From Selaginella moellendorffii (taxonomy: Eukaryota; Streptophyta; Lycopodiopsida; Selaginellales; Selaginellaceae): 64,000 nt of DNA. A program made the position numbers and the translations under genes. How positions within the stretch are numbered: the stretch's first letter is position 1; the number at the start of each line of letters is the position of its first letter. Positions 34,214-45,514 of this stretch are shown here, piece after piece. The stretch spans positions 252,979 through 316,978 of the forward strand of contig NW_003314299.1 of the NCBI RefSeq assembly GCF_000143415.4, read 5' to 3'. The notes under the pieces are model-generated. The model worked only from the letters and a program-made list of their open reading frames with translations. It was not told where the DNA came from and did not search any database.

Positions 34214-34914
34214 GAGGTGGCTACAGAAATCAACCAAATGGCAGATGGAACGGTATATCAGAAGCCATTTGATCGGACAGACACCAGTCATCATTTATAG
34301 CATGTATATTGTCTAGCCAAGCACTATCCGCATCTCCATAATCTGCTCAACCGGATGGGTTCTTCAACCACTGAACATGAGCGTGGACGTATTAGAGAAG
34401 AGATGGCATTACTATTGGGTTTAAATCCTGATAGTGTGGAGAGATGAAATTCCAAGATTATTGTATAGGCGTTGGAGGCAAAAAATAACAGTCTGAGATG
34501 GCATGTATTTATTTAAAAATGTAACTTATTATGGCATGGGGTTCCATGCCATTGTATTAATATTAAAAGACAATTCTTTGAGAGGATTTGCATTATACTA
34601 GAAGTGTTACAGCATGTTATTGGAAGTCTACGAAGTTGTTTTATTAATAAGGGGAAAGTAAAGATTGAATGGGGACTTGGGCTCCACTTAGACTCGGAGC
34701 AATTGAGCCAATATTAAAAGGATGGAAAGAAATTGGATGACGATGACAAGGAGAAGAGAGAGGTGAAGCAGTGGCAGGGGGAGGAGAAGTGATTGAGTAG
34801 ACATTTCCTTGTTTAAAATAAAATGGCATGTGCCTCAATGCAGTTGAATTTTGTTATATTTATATACTATATAAAGGTTTGGAAACCTTATTTTACAAGT
34901 GGGATAATGGCAAT
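34214..34914. other. Right subterminal region, copy B
   Basis: Non-coding 3' flank of the plus-strand gene. It has one full palindrome (34531-34552; ATGGCATGGGG + TTCCATGCCAT) and partial ones near 34499 and 34823. No gene seen. Confidence 0.6.
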
Positions 34915-34938
34915 TCCCACTTTAACGAAATAGAGCTT
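34915..34938 (-). repeat. Right terminal inverted repeat, copy B
   Basis: Reverse complement AAGCTCTATTTCG...; followed by the GAAG duplication at 34939-34942. Confidence 0.92.
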
Positions 34939-36100
34939 GAAGGATATTGTGGGTTGTACCATAATTTTTTCTTTAGTTTTGATGTTAATTCATGCCAAAC
35001 TCATGATCATGATTAGGTAAGACTTGGGTATAGGCTTTTTCAAGTTTTTGGTTCTTTAACTTTTATCCTCATTATTCCATTTGTTAGGAGTTGTTGGGGA
35101 AGGCATTTTTAGCTCATTAATTTCAATGTTGAAGTTAGTATTTGCATCTAGCAATTATTGATGATAAATGACTATCATCTTGTTAAAGTTGATTATTCTC
35201 ATTGAAAAATTTTATTGGTTGTTGTTGATGTAAAATGATGTGCCATTCTTTGGGATGGTGGATTCTTTTTTCAACGATGATTATGCATCTTTCTTTTAAT
35301 GGGAGGATTGATAATCTTTCGTGATGGTTAGTTGTTCTTTTTGATGGCTTTGGCTTTTCACATTACCACATATTCTTTGTGGTTTGCTTTGGATTGGTCT
35401 CTTGGGTTTGAGATATCGATAGGATGTTACTAACGCTTGCTTGAGCAACTTTGGTTCTTTGGTATTATTGACTAGGATCCATTCAGATTGATTCGTACGA
35501 CAGTTAGCATGAATGAGTGTTTGTTAGTCTTACTACATTCATTTTGTTTTGTTGATTGTTATTCAAGTTAGCTTTGATACATTAGGATGTCATTTCCTTC
35601 AAGTGATACATTCGCAAGAATTTTTCTTGTCTGTCAATGATACTTTGTGTTTTTCAAGTTATCTTACGTAAGTTATTTAGCATGCTCTCTACAATCTTCG
35701 ATAGTCAAGTTTTCTCATTGAGTTTACTTGATGATATATTTGCTAATGAATTTTGTTGGATGAAGTCACTAGTATGTTAAAATAGCACCAAACTTCATTT
35801 GGCTCCATTTTGCATGTTAGTCCTAGCATTAGGATGCTTGATGCTTTAGAATTATTTCAAGTCACTTGTGTTTTTGTCTTTTCGCTCCTTAAGCTATACA
35901 CTTAAAAATCATAGTTTCTTGTTTATCAGATGATAACTTGGAATACTTTTGTGTTTTAATATAAGATTTATTCACTGATAATTTAGTCTCTAAGATATCA
36001 TTGTCTTTGACTTTGATATTGTTCATCTATTGATTTTTGAGTTTGGGCCAGTATAGGCAGACTAACTTCGGCACTTCGTATGTATGGAGAAATCTTTAGT
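34939..36100 (+). repeat. GT-rich non-coding host element, segment 4
   Basis: Continues segment 3 after removal of copy B and is the reverse complement of about 51800-50860. Strongly T/G-rich on the plus strand. No gene seen. Confidence 0.6.
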
Positions 36101-36937
36101 CAAGGGGTAGCTACTATCAATTGGTCACATAACGTACCTCTTTGTCGATATTCTTTATTCCGTTCAAAAGGCATGACTGTGTAAACAATTGTAGCGAATC
36201 TGAATTTGGAGCCGAACTCCAAGCCTGTTGCCCTACAAAACAAGGGTTCGGTACAATCCCAGGAGCACTAGCTCCCCGTATCTAACACCTACACGCAAAA
36301 TGGTGTCAGACGGAGTCTGGCAAAATTTTGGCATACCGGTGGCCTAACACAAGGAGGAGGGTACTCTACCGACTAGAGCAGCATGGAGCTTGGGCTTAGA
36401 CCTAAGCTGGATGCAAAACAAGGAGCGACAAAGCCTAGCAAGAGCCAAACTAATATCTCAAGTGGTTAGACATGCATTCCAACCACTATCCCTACTATAC
36501 ATTTGGAACCCCACATAGCTTCCCCCCCTTGAGGAACAACGCTTTGGACTTTCACCCCAAACCTCCCTTAGTACTAGGAGTTAATCTCTGGGACAAGCTC
36601 AAAAATTACTAAATATGGAATGGCGCTAGATTGCAAATTTGGATACAGGATGAACACCATTGTGTTTGGGCTGATCTCTACATTTCGTAAATATGCCAAA
36701 TGAGCTAATTTAGACACTTTCCATAAATAGCATTTGGGACCGAAATGAGACTAACACAAAGGGCGTGATAGCGAGATTGTTTGGTAGACACGGTAAACTA
36801 TCATCCAGCGATATTGAAGGATTAATCTCAATACACGAGGGTTCTTGCCAAGCCAGTGCAAGATAAAGCAAAAGAGAACTAACAAGCTGGGCCAAGTATG
36901 CTTAGCTAAATAAACACTTAGGAATTCCTTCCTTATG
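36101..36937 (-). repeat. Older LTR-type repeat interrupted by chromovirus copy 2, left part
   Basis: About 36230-36415 resembles a reversed partial 443-bp LTR (shared GCATACCGGTGGCCTA and GAGCTTGGGCTTAGAC). About 36650-36937 is the reverse complement of 50625-50860 and continues at 44452 after the inserted element. Its last five bases, TTATG (36933-36937), are the target duplication. No gene seen. Confidence 0.6.
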
Positions 36938-38093
36938 TGTAAGCCATAAATTTTTCCTTTCCAATTTGCCAGCTCACCTCGTCTATCCGTCCAACACTAC
37001 CTTGGCTTTTGCTAAGTTCCCTCGCCAAGGTTCCCGCCTATGGTACCAGCTCCTACTTGGTCCTACTTGGTTTCAACTACTCACTGCACGAGTAACAGAG
37101 TGTTAGCCATCCATCCACGGATTCCCAAATCTCTCCCAATCCCCCTCCCCGGGTTAGACTGGACTTAAGGTTTGGCTACATTCCCCACAAGCACAAGCAG
37201 CCAAGCACACCAAGCTTCCAGGTTCCTAACATCCCTTAGTACCACAAGACTTAATCATGGGACCCTCTAAATCCCAAGTTTTGGGTGCAACACTTGCTTC
37301 GGGATGCTAGGGCAAAACACCATGGCCTAACGGCCCGATATGGGTACCTCTACCCCCCCACTTCCATCCTGAAGGGAAGGTCCAAGCCCCTAGGAAGGGC
37401 GAGGACCAATGAGCCGCATGGTACTCAAGTGGGGCACCACTCCACATGAGCCGGGAGCATTGCAATCGGTTTCCCTTTTGGGAGTGGGAGCTGCTCTTGA
37501 GCACTTCCTTGGATGGCCCCTCCGGCACCAACCAAGTCCATGCTCACTCCCACCCAAGGCCCCTCGGTCCCAGTCTCAACCTCAAGTCGGTTTGGAAGCC
37601 CAACTGGAGAGTCCCTTCAAAACTGGTTCCTGGACCTCACTATCCCTACTATACTTTTGGAACCCCCTGCAGCCCCCCCCCCCCCCCCCCCCTGGGAGAC
37701 GGACGCTTTGGGCTTTCACCCCTTGACCCGTATTAGTACTCAGACTTAGTCTCTGGCTCGATCTCAGACTCGATCTCGGATTCGACTTCAGATTCGGTCT
37801 TGGACTCGATCTCGGACTTGATCTCGGACCTGATCTCAGACCCGACCTCGGACCCGACCTCGGACTCGACCTCGGACTCAATCTTGGACCCGATTTCGGA
37901 TCTCGGACTCCATCTCGAACTTGGTCTCCGAGTCGGCCTCGGATTCGATTCTGGACTCTATCTCGAACTCGGTCTTAGAGTCGGTCTTGGACTCGATCTT
38001 AGACTCGGTCCCATCCGATGAACTCTTTATCATTTTGGTCATGCTTTCGGGGCTCCTTTAGCCTACGACACCTCGGCGAGTTGGTTCCTTACA
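36938..38093 (-). repeat. 3' LTR of chromovirus copy 2
   Basis: 1156 bp. On the plus strand it runs TGTAAGCC to CTTACA. It contains a roughly 20-base C run near 37673-37692 and a CTCGGA-type hexamer array at about 37740-38020, the complement of the GAG-rich array of copy 1. Confidence 0.92.
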
Positions 38094-38107
38094 ACTCCAC
38101 CACCCAT
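38094..38107 (-). other. Polypurine tract, chromovirus copy 2
   Basis: On the minus strand GGGTGGTGGAGT lies directly upstream of the 3' LTR; the same tract precedes the LTRs at 706 and 20594. Confidence 0.75.
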
Positions 38108-38559
38108 AGAAGAAGTTCGATGCCCACATCAAACGTCTCTTTTTAATCCTACGACTTGTTGACCATGTCTCTGGGGGCATCCCCCCACTTAGCGGTGTGC
38201 TTAAGTTAGCCTCCCCGGCCAAGAGCCCATGACAACGGAATATAGGTGTCCCTATACTCCTCACCTCACCACGCCCTAGTATGGGGTCGGGACTTGAACC
38301 CAGCCTTGCTTTACTAGGGGGTTGGGACTCGAACCCAACCTTCGTAGAATACGTCTACAGATTCGACATCCCCGCAGGGAGTCAGGCGTAGTTCCCTACG
38401 CCTGGTCGACCTAGCTAACCCATGCTAATTAGCTTACCTTCGGCGTGCCTTCAGATCCCAACATATGCCATTGCTCAACTTCTCAAATTAATACTTTTAA
38501 TTGAACTTTGCATAAGTACATAGAGTTTTGCCTTGCAAAAATTCCTCCACTAGATCTCG
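38108..38559 (-). other. 3' untranslated region, chromovirus copy 2
   Basis: Non-coding. It contains the two tRNA B-box-like motifs (GGTTCGAGTCC on the minus strand at 38325-38335 and GGTTCAAGTCC near 38290), as in copy 1. Confidence 0.65.
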
Positions 38560-38901
38560 CACGTTCGCTAGGTCCTCCTCCGGTTCCTATGTTGCTTCGC
38601 AGTGTGGAAATCCTTTCCACTTCACATAGAACTCTCTCATTTCGCGTCCTTGTCACTTGCTATTGCACGCATTAAGGATGGCCTCGACTTCGTATTCCTC
38701 CTCCCCTTGGATAACCTCAGGTAAAGGTCTTACTTGGTCCTTGCGAAGCAGATCCTCAAAATACAGCTTGAGTAAGTTCACGTGGAACATGGGGTGCATC
38801 TTCCCCATCTTTCGAGGAAGTCGGAGACGATAAGCCACTTTACCGATTCGAGCCTCAATCTCGTAAGGCCCCGCGAACCTGCTTAAGGAACTCAAGATCA
38901 A
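38560..38901 (-). pseudogene. Integrase GPY/F region and chromodomain
   Basis: Minus-strand frame with FAGPYEIEARIGKVAYRLRLP (GPY/F), MHPMFHVNLLK and YEVEAIL. A stop after NACNSK (38653) separates this from the chromodomain core (FYVKWKGF near 38600-38630). Confidence 0.85.
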
Positions 38902-39055
38902 TTCATTTACAGGAATACATGCATTTTTACCTTTGGGTCAACTTCCGGCTGATCCCACTTGGCAGCTTGATGTTCTTGGTGTTCAGCCACACCTTCTCCC
39001 CAGCTTGGAACTCTACATCCCAACGCTTCTGGTTTGCGTACTTAGTTTGCCTTTG

Positions 39056-39262
39056 TTAAGCCCGTTCCAAGGAATCCCTCACTAGATTCCAAATGTTGAG
39101 TCTTTCCGCCATGAATGCCTCCACTGCGGGTAACTCTCCATGATACTCAGCCACGCCGCGTTCCACAGGACCTTCAATAGCTCGCCCATTGATGACTTCC
39201 CATGGACTCACCCCGATGCTTGAATGTGGTGAGTTGTTATAACACATTTCCGCAAGTCCCAA
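39056..39262 (-). pseudogene. Integrase C-terminal region
   Basis: Contains CYNNSPHSSIGVSPWEVING, typical of the gypsy integrase just after the catalytic core. Separated from the core by a frameshift and stop near 39380. Confidence 0.85.
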
Positions 39263-39381
39263 ATGACTTACCCAATCGGTTTAGTCTCCCGAGACATAGC
39301 ATCGCAAATAACCCTCCAGCTGCCTATTCACCCTTTCTGTTTGTCCGTCTGTCAAGAAGTGTTAGTGCCATCAATCTTGAC

Positions 39382-40275
39382 TTAATACCCATTACCTGTC
39401 TGTGGGTGATAGGCTGTGCTGAATTTCAACTTGGTGCGATACTGTTCTAGGAGTGTCCTCCAGAATCTACTGGTGAAGATCTTATCTCGATCTGAGATAA
39501 TCTCTTCTGGCCTTCCCCACACTCGAACCACTTGTTCGAAGAACAACTTCGCCACACCTTCCGCATCCACTCCCATTATAGTGGGTATGAAATGTGCCAT
39601 CTTTGAAAATCGATCCACCACCATGAATATTGCATCGAACCCCTCGCTTGGGGGAAGTCCCGTGATGAAGTCCATCGTAAGACATTTCCACAGACGATCT
39701 GGAATTGGGATGCTTTGTAACAAGCCCCTACTAGCCTTAGTCATGGCTTTGACTTGCTGACATGTTGGACATGTCTTTACATAGTCTTGGACATCTTTAG
39801 CCATATCTGGCCAATGGTACTTCCTCTTGAGTAAACCCATTGTCTTGGGCACTCTGCCATGTCCCGCAAGAGTTTCGTCATGACACTCTTCCAATGCTAT
39901 CTTCCTTAGTTCCCCTTCTGGAATATACACTTTTGTTTGCTTGTAATATATGAGTCCGTTGCGTTCCGCATAGCCCGTTTTCTCTTCCGTTGGCAGCTCA
40001 CCTCTCTGGTGAGCTTCCCGTGCCTCTAGATTCCTTAGCAACACTTCTTGTGCTAAACCATCGTTCTCGTATGCGATCCGCACATCATCCCAAAAGGTTG
40101 CTGTCGCGCTAGATATCGCCAACTTCAAGCTCGCTTTTCGACTTAGCGCATTTGCCACAATGTTGCTCTTCCCAGGCTTGTACAGAATCTCACAATCAAA
40201 CTTGGCCAAAGCATTGGCCCACTGACCTTGTTTTCCCCTCAGGTTGGGTTGTGACAAGAAGTGTTTCGTTGCCAC
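39382..40275 (-). pseudogene. RNase H C-terminus and integrase core
   Basis: It begins in RNase H (KPGKSNIVANALSRKA), then the integrase zinc-binding domain (GHGRVPKTMG ... CPTCQQVK) and the catalytic core with D in LTMDFITGLP and D in IISDRDKIF. It stops right after HPQTGNGY, before the catalytic Glu of the usual HPQTDGQTE motif, so the triad is broken by a frame change. Confidence 0.88.
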
Positions 40276-40356
40276 ATTATCCGTGTAAACCTTGAAGTGT
40301 CTCCTAAGATAATGTCACTACTCCTTAAGCGCTTTGACCACCGCAAACAATTCCTT

Positions 40357-40758
40357 CTAATGGGCAGGCCACTTTCCTTGAGCTTTGTCCAACTTCTTCG
40401 AGAAGAACACTACTGGATGGTTGTCTTGCTTCAAAACTGCGCCCAACGCAAAGTCTAAAGCATTCGTTTCTACCTCAAAGTCCTTACCAAAGTCTGGTAA
40501 CACCAACACGGGAGCCTTCCTCAACTTCCCCTTGAGGTGTACGAATGCCGCCTCGCATTCCGCTGTCCATACCATCTTCCCTTTTCTCATTTGGTCTGTT
40601 AAGGGCAGGGCTACTCTCGAATAGTGTTTGATAAACTTTCGATAGTAGTTGCATAGCCCCAGAAATGCCCTTAACTTGTGTACATTCGATGGTTGCTCCC
40701 AATCCTGGATCACTTGGACCTTCTCAGGGTCCACTTTGAGCCCGTCCTTGCCCACCAC
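40357..40758 (-). pseudogene. RT thumb/connection and RNase H start
   Basis: VDPEKVQVIQDWEQP and LRAFLGLCNYYRKFI are hallmark gypsy RT-connection residues; LDFALGAVLKQ is the RNase H start (typically ASDFAxGAVL). Ends at a stop after KWPAH. Confidence 0.88.
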
Positions 40759-40782
40759 ATGCCCGAGAAACTTTACCTCTTG

Positions 40783-41001
40783 CTAAGCAAAGTAACATTT
40801 GCTCTCTTTAGCATACAACTGGTGTTCCCTTAGTTTCTCAAACACCTTTGTTAAGTGTTTGGCATGCTCTTCTAGCGTTTCGCTATAGATCAGGATGTCG
40901 TTAATATAGAAGACCACAAAGTGATCTAGATAGGGTACAAAGATATGGTTCATCAACGCCGAAAATGTTGCCGGCGCATTGCATAGCCCGAAGGGCATCA
41001 C
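40783..41001 (-). pseudogene. RT palm with mutated active site
   Basis: [18 protein letters not shown] followed by [10 protein letters not shown]: the catalytic YxDD is YIND, a G-to-A change that removes the first of the paired aspartates. The related fragment at 7060 keeps YIDD. This frame cannot encode an active polymerase. Confidence 0.9.
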
Positions 41002-41070
41002 CAGAAACTCGAAGCTCCCATACCTCGTTTGACAGGTTGTCTTCTCGACATCTTCCTCTGCTACCCTGAT

Positions 41071-41361
41071 CTAGTAGTATCCTAATGTTAGGTCAATCCT
41101 CGAGAAGTATTTTGCCTTTCCCAACCTATCGAACAGGTCCTCAATCCTTGGCAAAGGGTACTTATTCTTCTTTGTATATTTGTTGAGCAACCGGTAGTCT
41201 ATGCATATGCGCATAGATCCATTTTTCTTTTTCACAAATAGCACCGGCGCCCCATACGGCGACTTGCTCAACCTAACATACCCTTTGTCCACCAACTCCT
41301 CTAGTTGGCGCTTGAGCTCTGTAAGTTCTTTTTCGTTCAAACGATAGGGGGGACGAACCAC
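41071..41361 (-). pseudogene. RT fingers
   Basis: Contains [35 protein letters not shown] and [11 protein letters not shown], the start of gypsy RT. It ends at a CAG-to-TAG-type stop after LTLGYY where QIR usually follows. This part is missing from the fragment in copy A. Confidence 0.9.
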
Positions 41362-41403
41362 TGCCTCAGCACCCTCGACCAGCTCAATCTTATGTTCTAT
41401 CGA

Positions 41404-42186
41404 TTATGCGGGGGGCAATCCCACTGGTAGCTCCTCCGACATGGTATCCTGGAATTGGTCCAACACCTGCTGGATCACTAAAGGTACTTCTTCCATTCCT
41501 GTCTTTTTGTCACTCCTCACCGAGAGTAAGCACAAAAATGCAGCCTTGATCCCTTTAGTGAGTTGTCCTCTTGTGGACACCAGGTTTAAACACAAATCTT
41601 TGGCCTTGCATTGCCCTACTTTTAGATCCTGGGCTTCCACCCTGGATCTTCTTCTTTGGGCATTCGCTAGTACCACAAGGTTTCTACCTTGTCTATGCAG
41701 GGCTACCACGAACCGATTGAACCAATCCATCCCAAAGATCACGTCAAATCCCGCCATGTCCAACATGGTGAAATCCATGTTTACTTTCCAAGTCCTTATT
41801 TTGACTCTCGCTTGTTGAAGTACCTCATCGGTGCTTTGGTTACGTTGAACAAACTCTAAAGTCCTTGGTTTGCCTAGCCGCTGCACCGTTAGTCCAGCTT
41901 GCCAAACTATGTCTGCAGCCACAAAATTATCTGAAACACCCGTGTCAATAAGGATCTTAACAAAGCTACCCCCAAGCTTCCCTCGGAAGGCTAGTAGATG
42001 TTGCAAACGACTCTCTACCAAAGTTGCTCGTGTAATGAGTAACTTTGAGCTAGGGACTGGATCACATACCTCAGTTTGGACTTCACCTGACTTAATGGCC
42101 ATATTGGCTCTGGCCTTCTTCGGGTAGGGACATTCCCTCGAAAAGTGTCCCGCTTCACTATAGTTGTAACATACGTTGTTTCCCAC
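41404..42186 (-). pseudogene. Zinc knuckle and aspartic protease
   Basis: CYNYSEAGHFSREC zinc knuckle with Tyr for the second Cys, then retropepsin LIDTGVSDNF and FDVIFGMDWF. Ends before RT with ELPVGLPPA and a stop. Confidence 0.88.
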
Positions 42187-42237
42187 GCTGCTAAAAGACT
42201 TGACCTCTCTTTTTGCTTGACTCCCCCACGTACTTGC

Positions 42238-42558
42238 TCACTGGCCACCGGATTTGCCTTTCCGGAACCCGGAGGACTCATTCTTAGAGAAACTCTTCTT
42301 GAATTTTCCTTTGCTATATGTTCCCCTTGGTTTGGCCCCTTTGCTAAACGTGGACCCCGACCCCGTCGTGTTCCCCTTTCGCAGGTTATTGTTGAAATGC
42401 ACCTTGATAGCCGCATTCAACGCTTCTTTGTAATTGGTCGGGTTCCAACACATCACCTCGCCACAAGCCCAGGTTTGCAAGCCTGATATGAAGGCATGGA
42501 ATGCATCCATATCCCCCATGTCCGTGACAAGTATCCTCTTTGCCATGAACCCATTCAC
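42238..42558 (-). pseudogene. gag capsid C-terminus and basic linker
   Basis: Starts MNGFMAKRILVTDMG, with QTWACGEV and a Lys/Gly/Ser-rich linker (KGKFKKSFSKNES) ahead of the zinc knuckle. The preceding gag lies at about 42560-43290 with stops (for example CAG-to-TAG in TIQEYV near 42568). Confidence 0.8.
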
Positions 42559-42568
42559 ATACTCCTAG

Positions 42569-43290
42569 ATGGTTCTCCTCTGCTTTAGCCTACTCAGCTC
42601 ATCTCTTAGATGCAGAGTGGCATTCGGAGGAACGTATGTTGCGCGGATCCTCGCCTTCATCATGTCCCAAGTGGCCACCAGTCCTTCGTTGGCCTCCGTC
42701 GTTCTCCACCAAAACTTGGCATTATCTGCCAAGTATGGTTTTGCACATGGGACCTTCTCCGAGCTCGGTAATCACAACGCTCGGAAGTAGTCCTCCATAT
42801 TGTAAAACCAATCCTCGACCACCTTATAGTCATTCACTCCCTTGAAGACCGGTGGGGGCTTTGGTTTGTACTTAGGAACTGCCTGAGGGACTGATTCTAC
42901 TTCGGTCTATTCGACCTTGTTTGGTTCTGCCTTAGTCCCTGCCGAAGGGTCCGCACCTTTTGCGCTGCCAGCATCCGCAGTCTTTCTTTTTTTCTTCCGC
43001 TTTTCGTCACACTTTAGCTTGCGTACGAGAGTCTCCAGCTGCAAGGCATTGGTCTATGCCAACTGTCCTTCTAGCACGTCTAATTGAGCCTTGGACGACC
43101 GAACCTCGCCACCGGACTCCTGTTTGGAAGTTTCCTCACTAGAGTCCTCCTCATGCAAGGATTCCTCATCCATAGCCTCTCGTTCAACCAAAGGCTCTAG
43201 CTCTGGAGGAGGTTCCGTCTCCGCCTTAGTTCACTTCCGCTCTGCCTTTGCCATCTCCCAGCAATCCGCCTCTATCCATCGCTAGAACTG
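42569..43290 (-). pseudogene. gag N-terminal region
   Basis: The minus strand carries degenerate gag coding: LRDELSRLK...TI near 42570-42610, an acidic Glu-rich N-terminal part and a Lys-rich KRKKRKTADAGS segment near 42970-43000. Several stops make it non-coding now. Confidence 0.6.
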
Positions 43291-43295
43291 AGGAA

Positions 43296-43313
43296 AAGGG
43301 TCTGATACCAAAT
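43296..43313 (-). other. Primer binding site (tRNA-iMet type), chromovirus copy 2
   Basis: The minus strand just inside the 5' LTR reads ATTTGGTATCAGACC, matching the plant initiator-Met primer site TGGTATCAGAGC over its first ten bases. Confidence 0.85.
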
Positions 43314-44451
43314 TGTAAGCCACAAATTTTTCCTTTCCAATTTGCCAGCTCACCTTGTCTATCCATCCCACACTGCCTTGGCTTTTGCTAAGTTCCCTCA
43401 CCAAGGTTCCTGCCTATGGTACCAGCTCCTACTTGGTCCTACTTGGTTTCAACTACTCACTGCACAAGCAACAGAGTGTTAGCCATCCATCCACAGATTC
43501 CCAAATCTCTCCTAATGCCCCTCCCCGGGTTAGACTGGACTTAAGGTTTGGTTACACTCCCCACAAGCACAAGCAGCTAAGCACACCAAGCTTCCAAGTT
43601 CCTAACATCCCTTGGTACCACAAGACTTGATCATGGGGCCCTCTAAATCCCAAGTCCTAGGTGCAACACTTGCTTCGGGACGCCGGGGCGAAACACCGTG
43701 GCCTAACGGCCCGGTATGGGTACCTCTACCCCCCCACTTCCATCCCGAAGAGAAGGTCTAAGCCCCTAGGAAGGGCGAGGACCAATGAGCCGCATAGTAC
43801 TCAAGTGGGGCACCACTCCACATGAGCCGGGAGCACTGCAGTCGGTTTCCCTTTCAAGAGTGGGAGCTGCTCTTGAGCACTTCCTTGGATGGCCTCTCCG
43901 GCACCAACTAAGTCCATGCTCACTCCCACCCAAGGCCCCTCGGTCCCAGTCCCAACCTCAAGTCAGTTTGGAAGCCCCACTGGAGAGTTCCTTCAAAACT
44001 GGTTCCTAGACCTCACTATCCCTACTATACTTTTGGAACCCCCTGCAGCCCCCCCCCCCCTCTAGGAGACGCACGCTTTGGGCTTTCACCCCTTAACCCA
44101 TATTAGTACTCGGACTTAGTCTTTGGCTCGATCTCAAACTTGATCTCAGATCTGACTTCGGATTCGGTCTCGGACTCGATCTCAGACTCGATCTCGGACC
44201 CGATCTCAGACCCAACCTCGGACTCGACCTCGGACCCGATTTCAAATCTCGGACTCCGTCTTGAACTCGGACTCGAACTCAGTCTCCGAGTTGGCCTCGG
44301 ACTCGATTCCGGACTCTATCTCGAACTCAGTCTTAGAGTCAGTCTTGGACTCGATCTTAGACTCGGTCCCATCCGATGAACTCTTTATCATTTTGGTCAT
44401 GCTTTCAGGGCTCCTTTAGCCTACGACACCTTGGCGAGTTGGTTCCTTACA
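43314..44451 (-). repeat. 5' LTR of chromovirus copy 2
   Basis: 1138 bp and close to the 3' LTR over its length. It contains a shorter C run near 44049-44059 and the hexamer array at about 44110-44370. Followed by the TTATG duplication. Confidence 0.92.
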
Positions 44452-45514
44452 TTATGCTCATCCGGCCAAATATAAATGCTAAGTCCAGTTTACTAACACT
44501 TGGACAAAAGGGGCCAATAAAGGGAACCAGCAGTATTGACCTGCTGTCATGGCAGTAAGGAAAGAGTGCCCGTAAGGACTGGTTGACAAGTATCTTTCAA
44601 TACCCGAAGTCACATTTGCAACAATAACTCTAACTGCCTGGTTATAGTAGTCTATCTAAACCTTAGTTTGGTTTCTTTGTTGTAGAGGGTTGAGGCCTCT
44701 GGCTTCTCTCTCTATATATTCTTGCAGGTAGGGGCATATCATACTTTTGTAAGTTGGGTGACACCCAAAATAGCAAGGGTGGCTAACTCCATTAGTCATT
44801 TCCTTATCAACAATGGTTGAAAGGTGTCTGAGTTGGTAGTGCATCTGCGTTAGATAAAGGGGTTACGCTAACTCATTTAAATTGGTGCATTTTTCACAAA
44901 GTATGAATACTGTAAAAAAAATTTGGAGTTGTTTCCTTGGCGGTATTCTAGACTAGAGTATGCATTGACGAGGACATCGATTTTCACTAAAGGGGGGAGA
45001 ATGTCACGAATGTAACTATGGGTATTGAAAGTTACCTATTAGTTAGTCTTTTTGGATATTCTTTCCTTACTACCATGACGTGTGTTCCTTAAGGGGGGGG
45101 GATATGGGGGGTTTCAAATGTATAATAGGGATAATGGGTAGGTCAGGCATGGCTGACCAACTTGAAGCATAGTTTAGCTCCCGCTTGCATGTTTATCCTT
45201 GTTCTGCATCTGGCTTGGGTCTAATCCCAAGTTCCATTCCATATTAGCTGGTGGAGTACCCATATCCTTGCGTTAGGCCACTGGTATGTTGAAATAATGC
45301 CAAATGCCATTTGGCCCCATTTTGCATGTTGGTTTTGGCATTGGGATGCTAAATGCTCTAGGACTGTTCTAAGTTGTTCCGTACTCTTGTCCCTTCGCTT
45401 CTTGGGCTGTATGCTTGAGAGTTGCTCCATGGTCCAGTTCCATTGTTCCTTGGCTCCATGTTTAGCAGTTTGGCTCCGTATATTCGTTCAATGGCCCAAG
45501 GCCTTGAAACTCAG
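44452..45514. repeat. Older LTR-type repeats, right part (nested fragments)
   Basis: 44452-44620 is the reverse complement of about 50427-50625 and continues 36937. A polypurine tract AAAGGGGGGAGA (44989-45001) is followed by an LTR-like start TGTCACGAATG at 45002. 45216-45514 is a truncated plus-strand copy of the 443-bp LTR, cut by the LTR that begins at 45515. No gene seen. Confidence 0.55.

Larger units (their letters stand above)
23363..34938. mobile_element. Palindrome-rich TIR DNA transposon, copy B (11.6 kb)
   Basis: It has 24-bp inverted repeats at both ends and a GAAG duplication outside (23359-23362 and 34939-34942). The uninterrupted relative near 51800-51815 shows the pre-insertion site with one GGAG. 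This copy keeps the complete plus-strand multidomain gene and full-length transposase sequence, but the transposase has three in-frame stops and about 1.0 kb of the control region is missing at 29272 compared with copies A and C. The 4-bp duplication and end sequence do not clearly fit a superfamily I can name. Confidence 0.92.
36938..44451 (-). mobile_element. Complete but decayed Ty3/gypsy chromovirus, copy 2
   Basis: 7.5 kb, with LTRs at 43314-44451 (5', minus-strand sense) and 36938-38093 (3') and a perfect TTATG duplication (36933-36937, 44452-44456). The primer site next to the 5' LTR reads TTGGTATCAGA on the minus strand (initiator-Met tRNA). The order gag, protease, RT, RNase H, integrase, chromodomain is intact but broken by stops and frameshifts, and the RT active site is mutated. 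The repeat at 50580-50640 shows the empty site with a single TTATG. Confidence 0.93.

Noticed and set aside
23993-34552. CRISPR-like or tandem-array interpretation of the repeated palindrome
   Set aside because: Spacing is irregular (tens to thousands of bases), there are no uniform spacers, and the context is a eukaryotic transposon.
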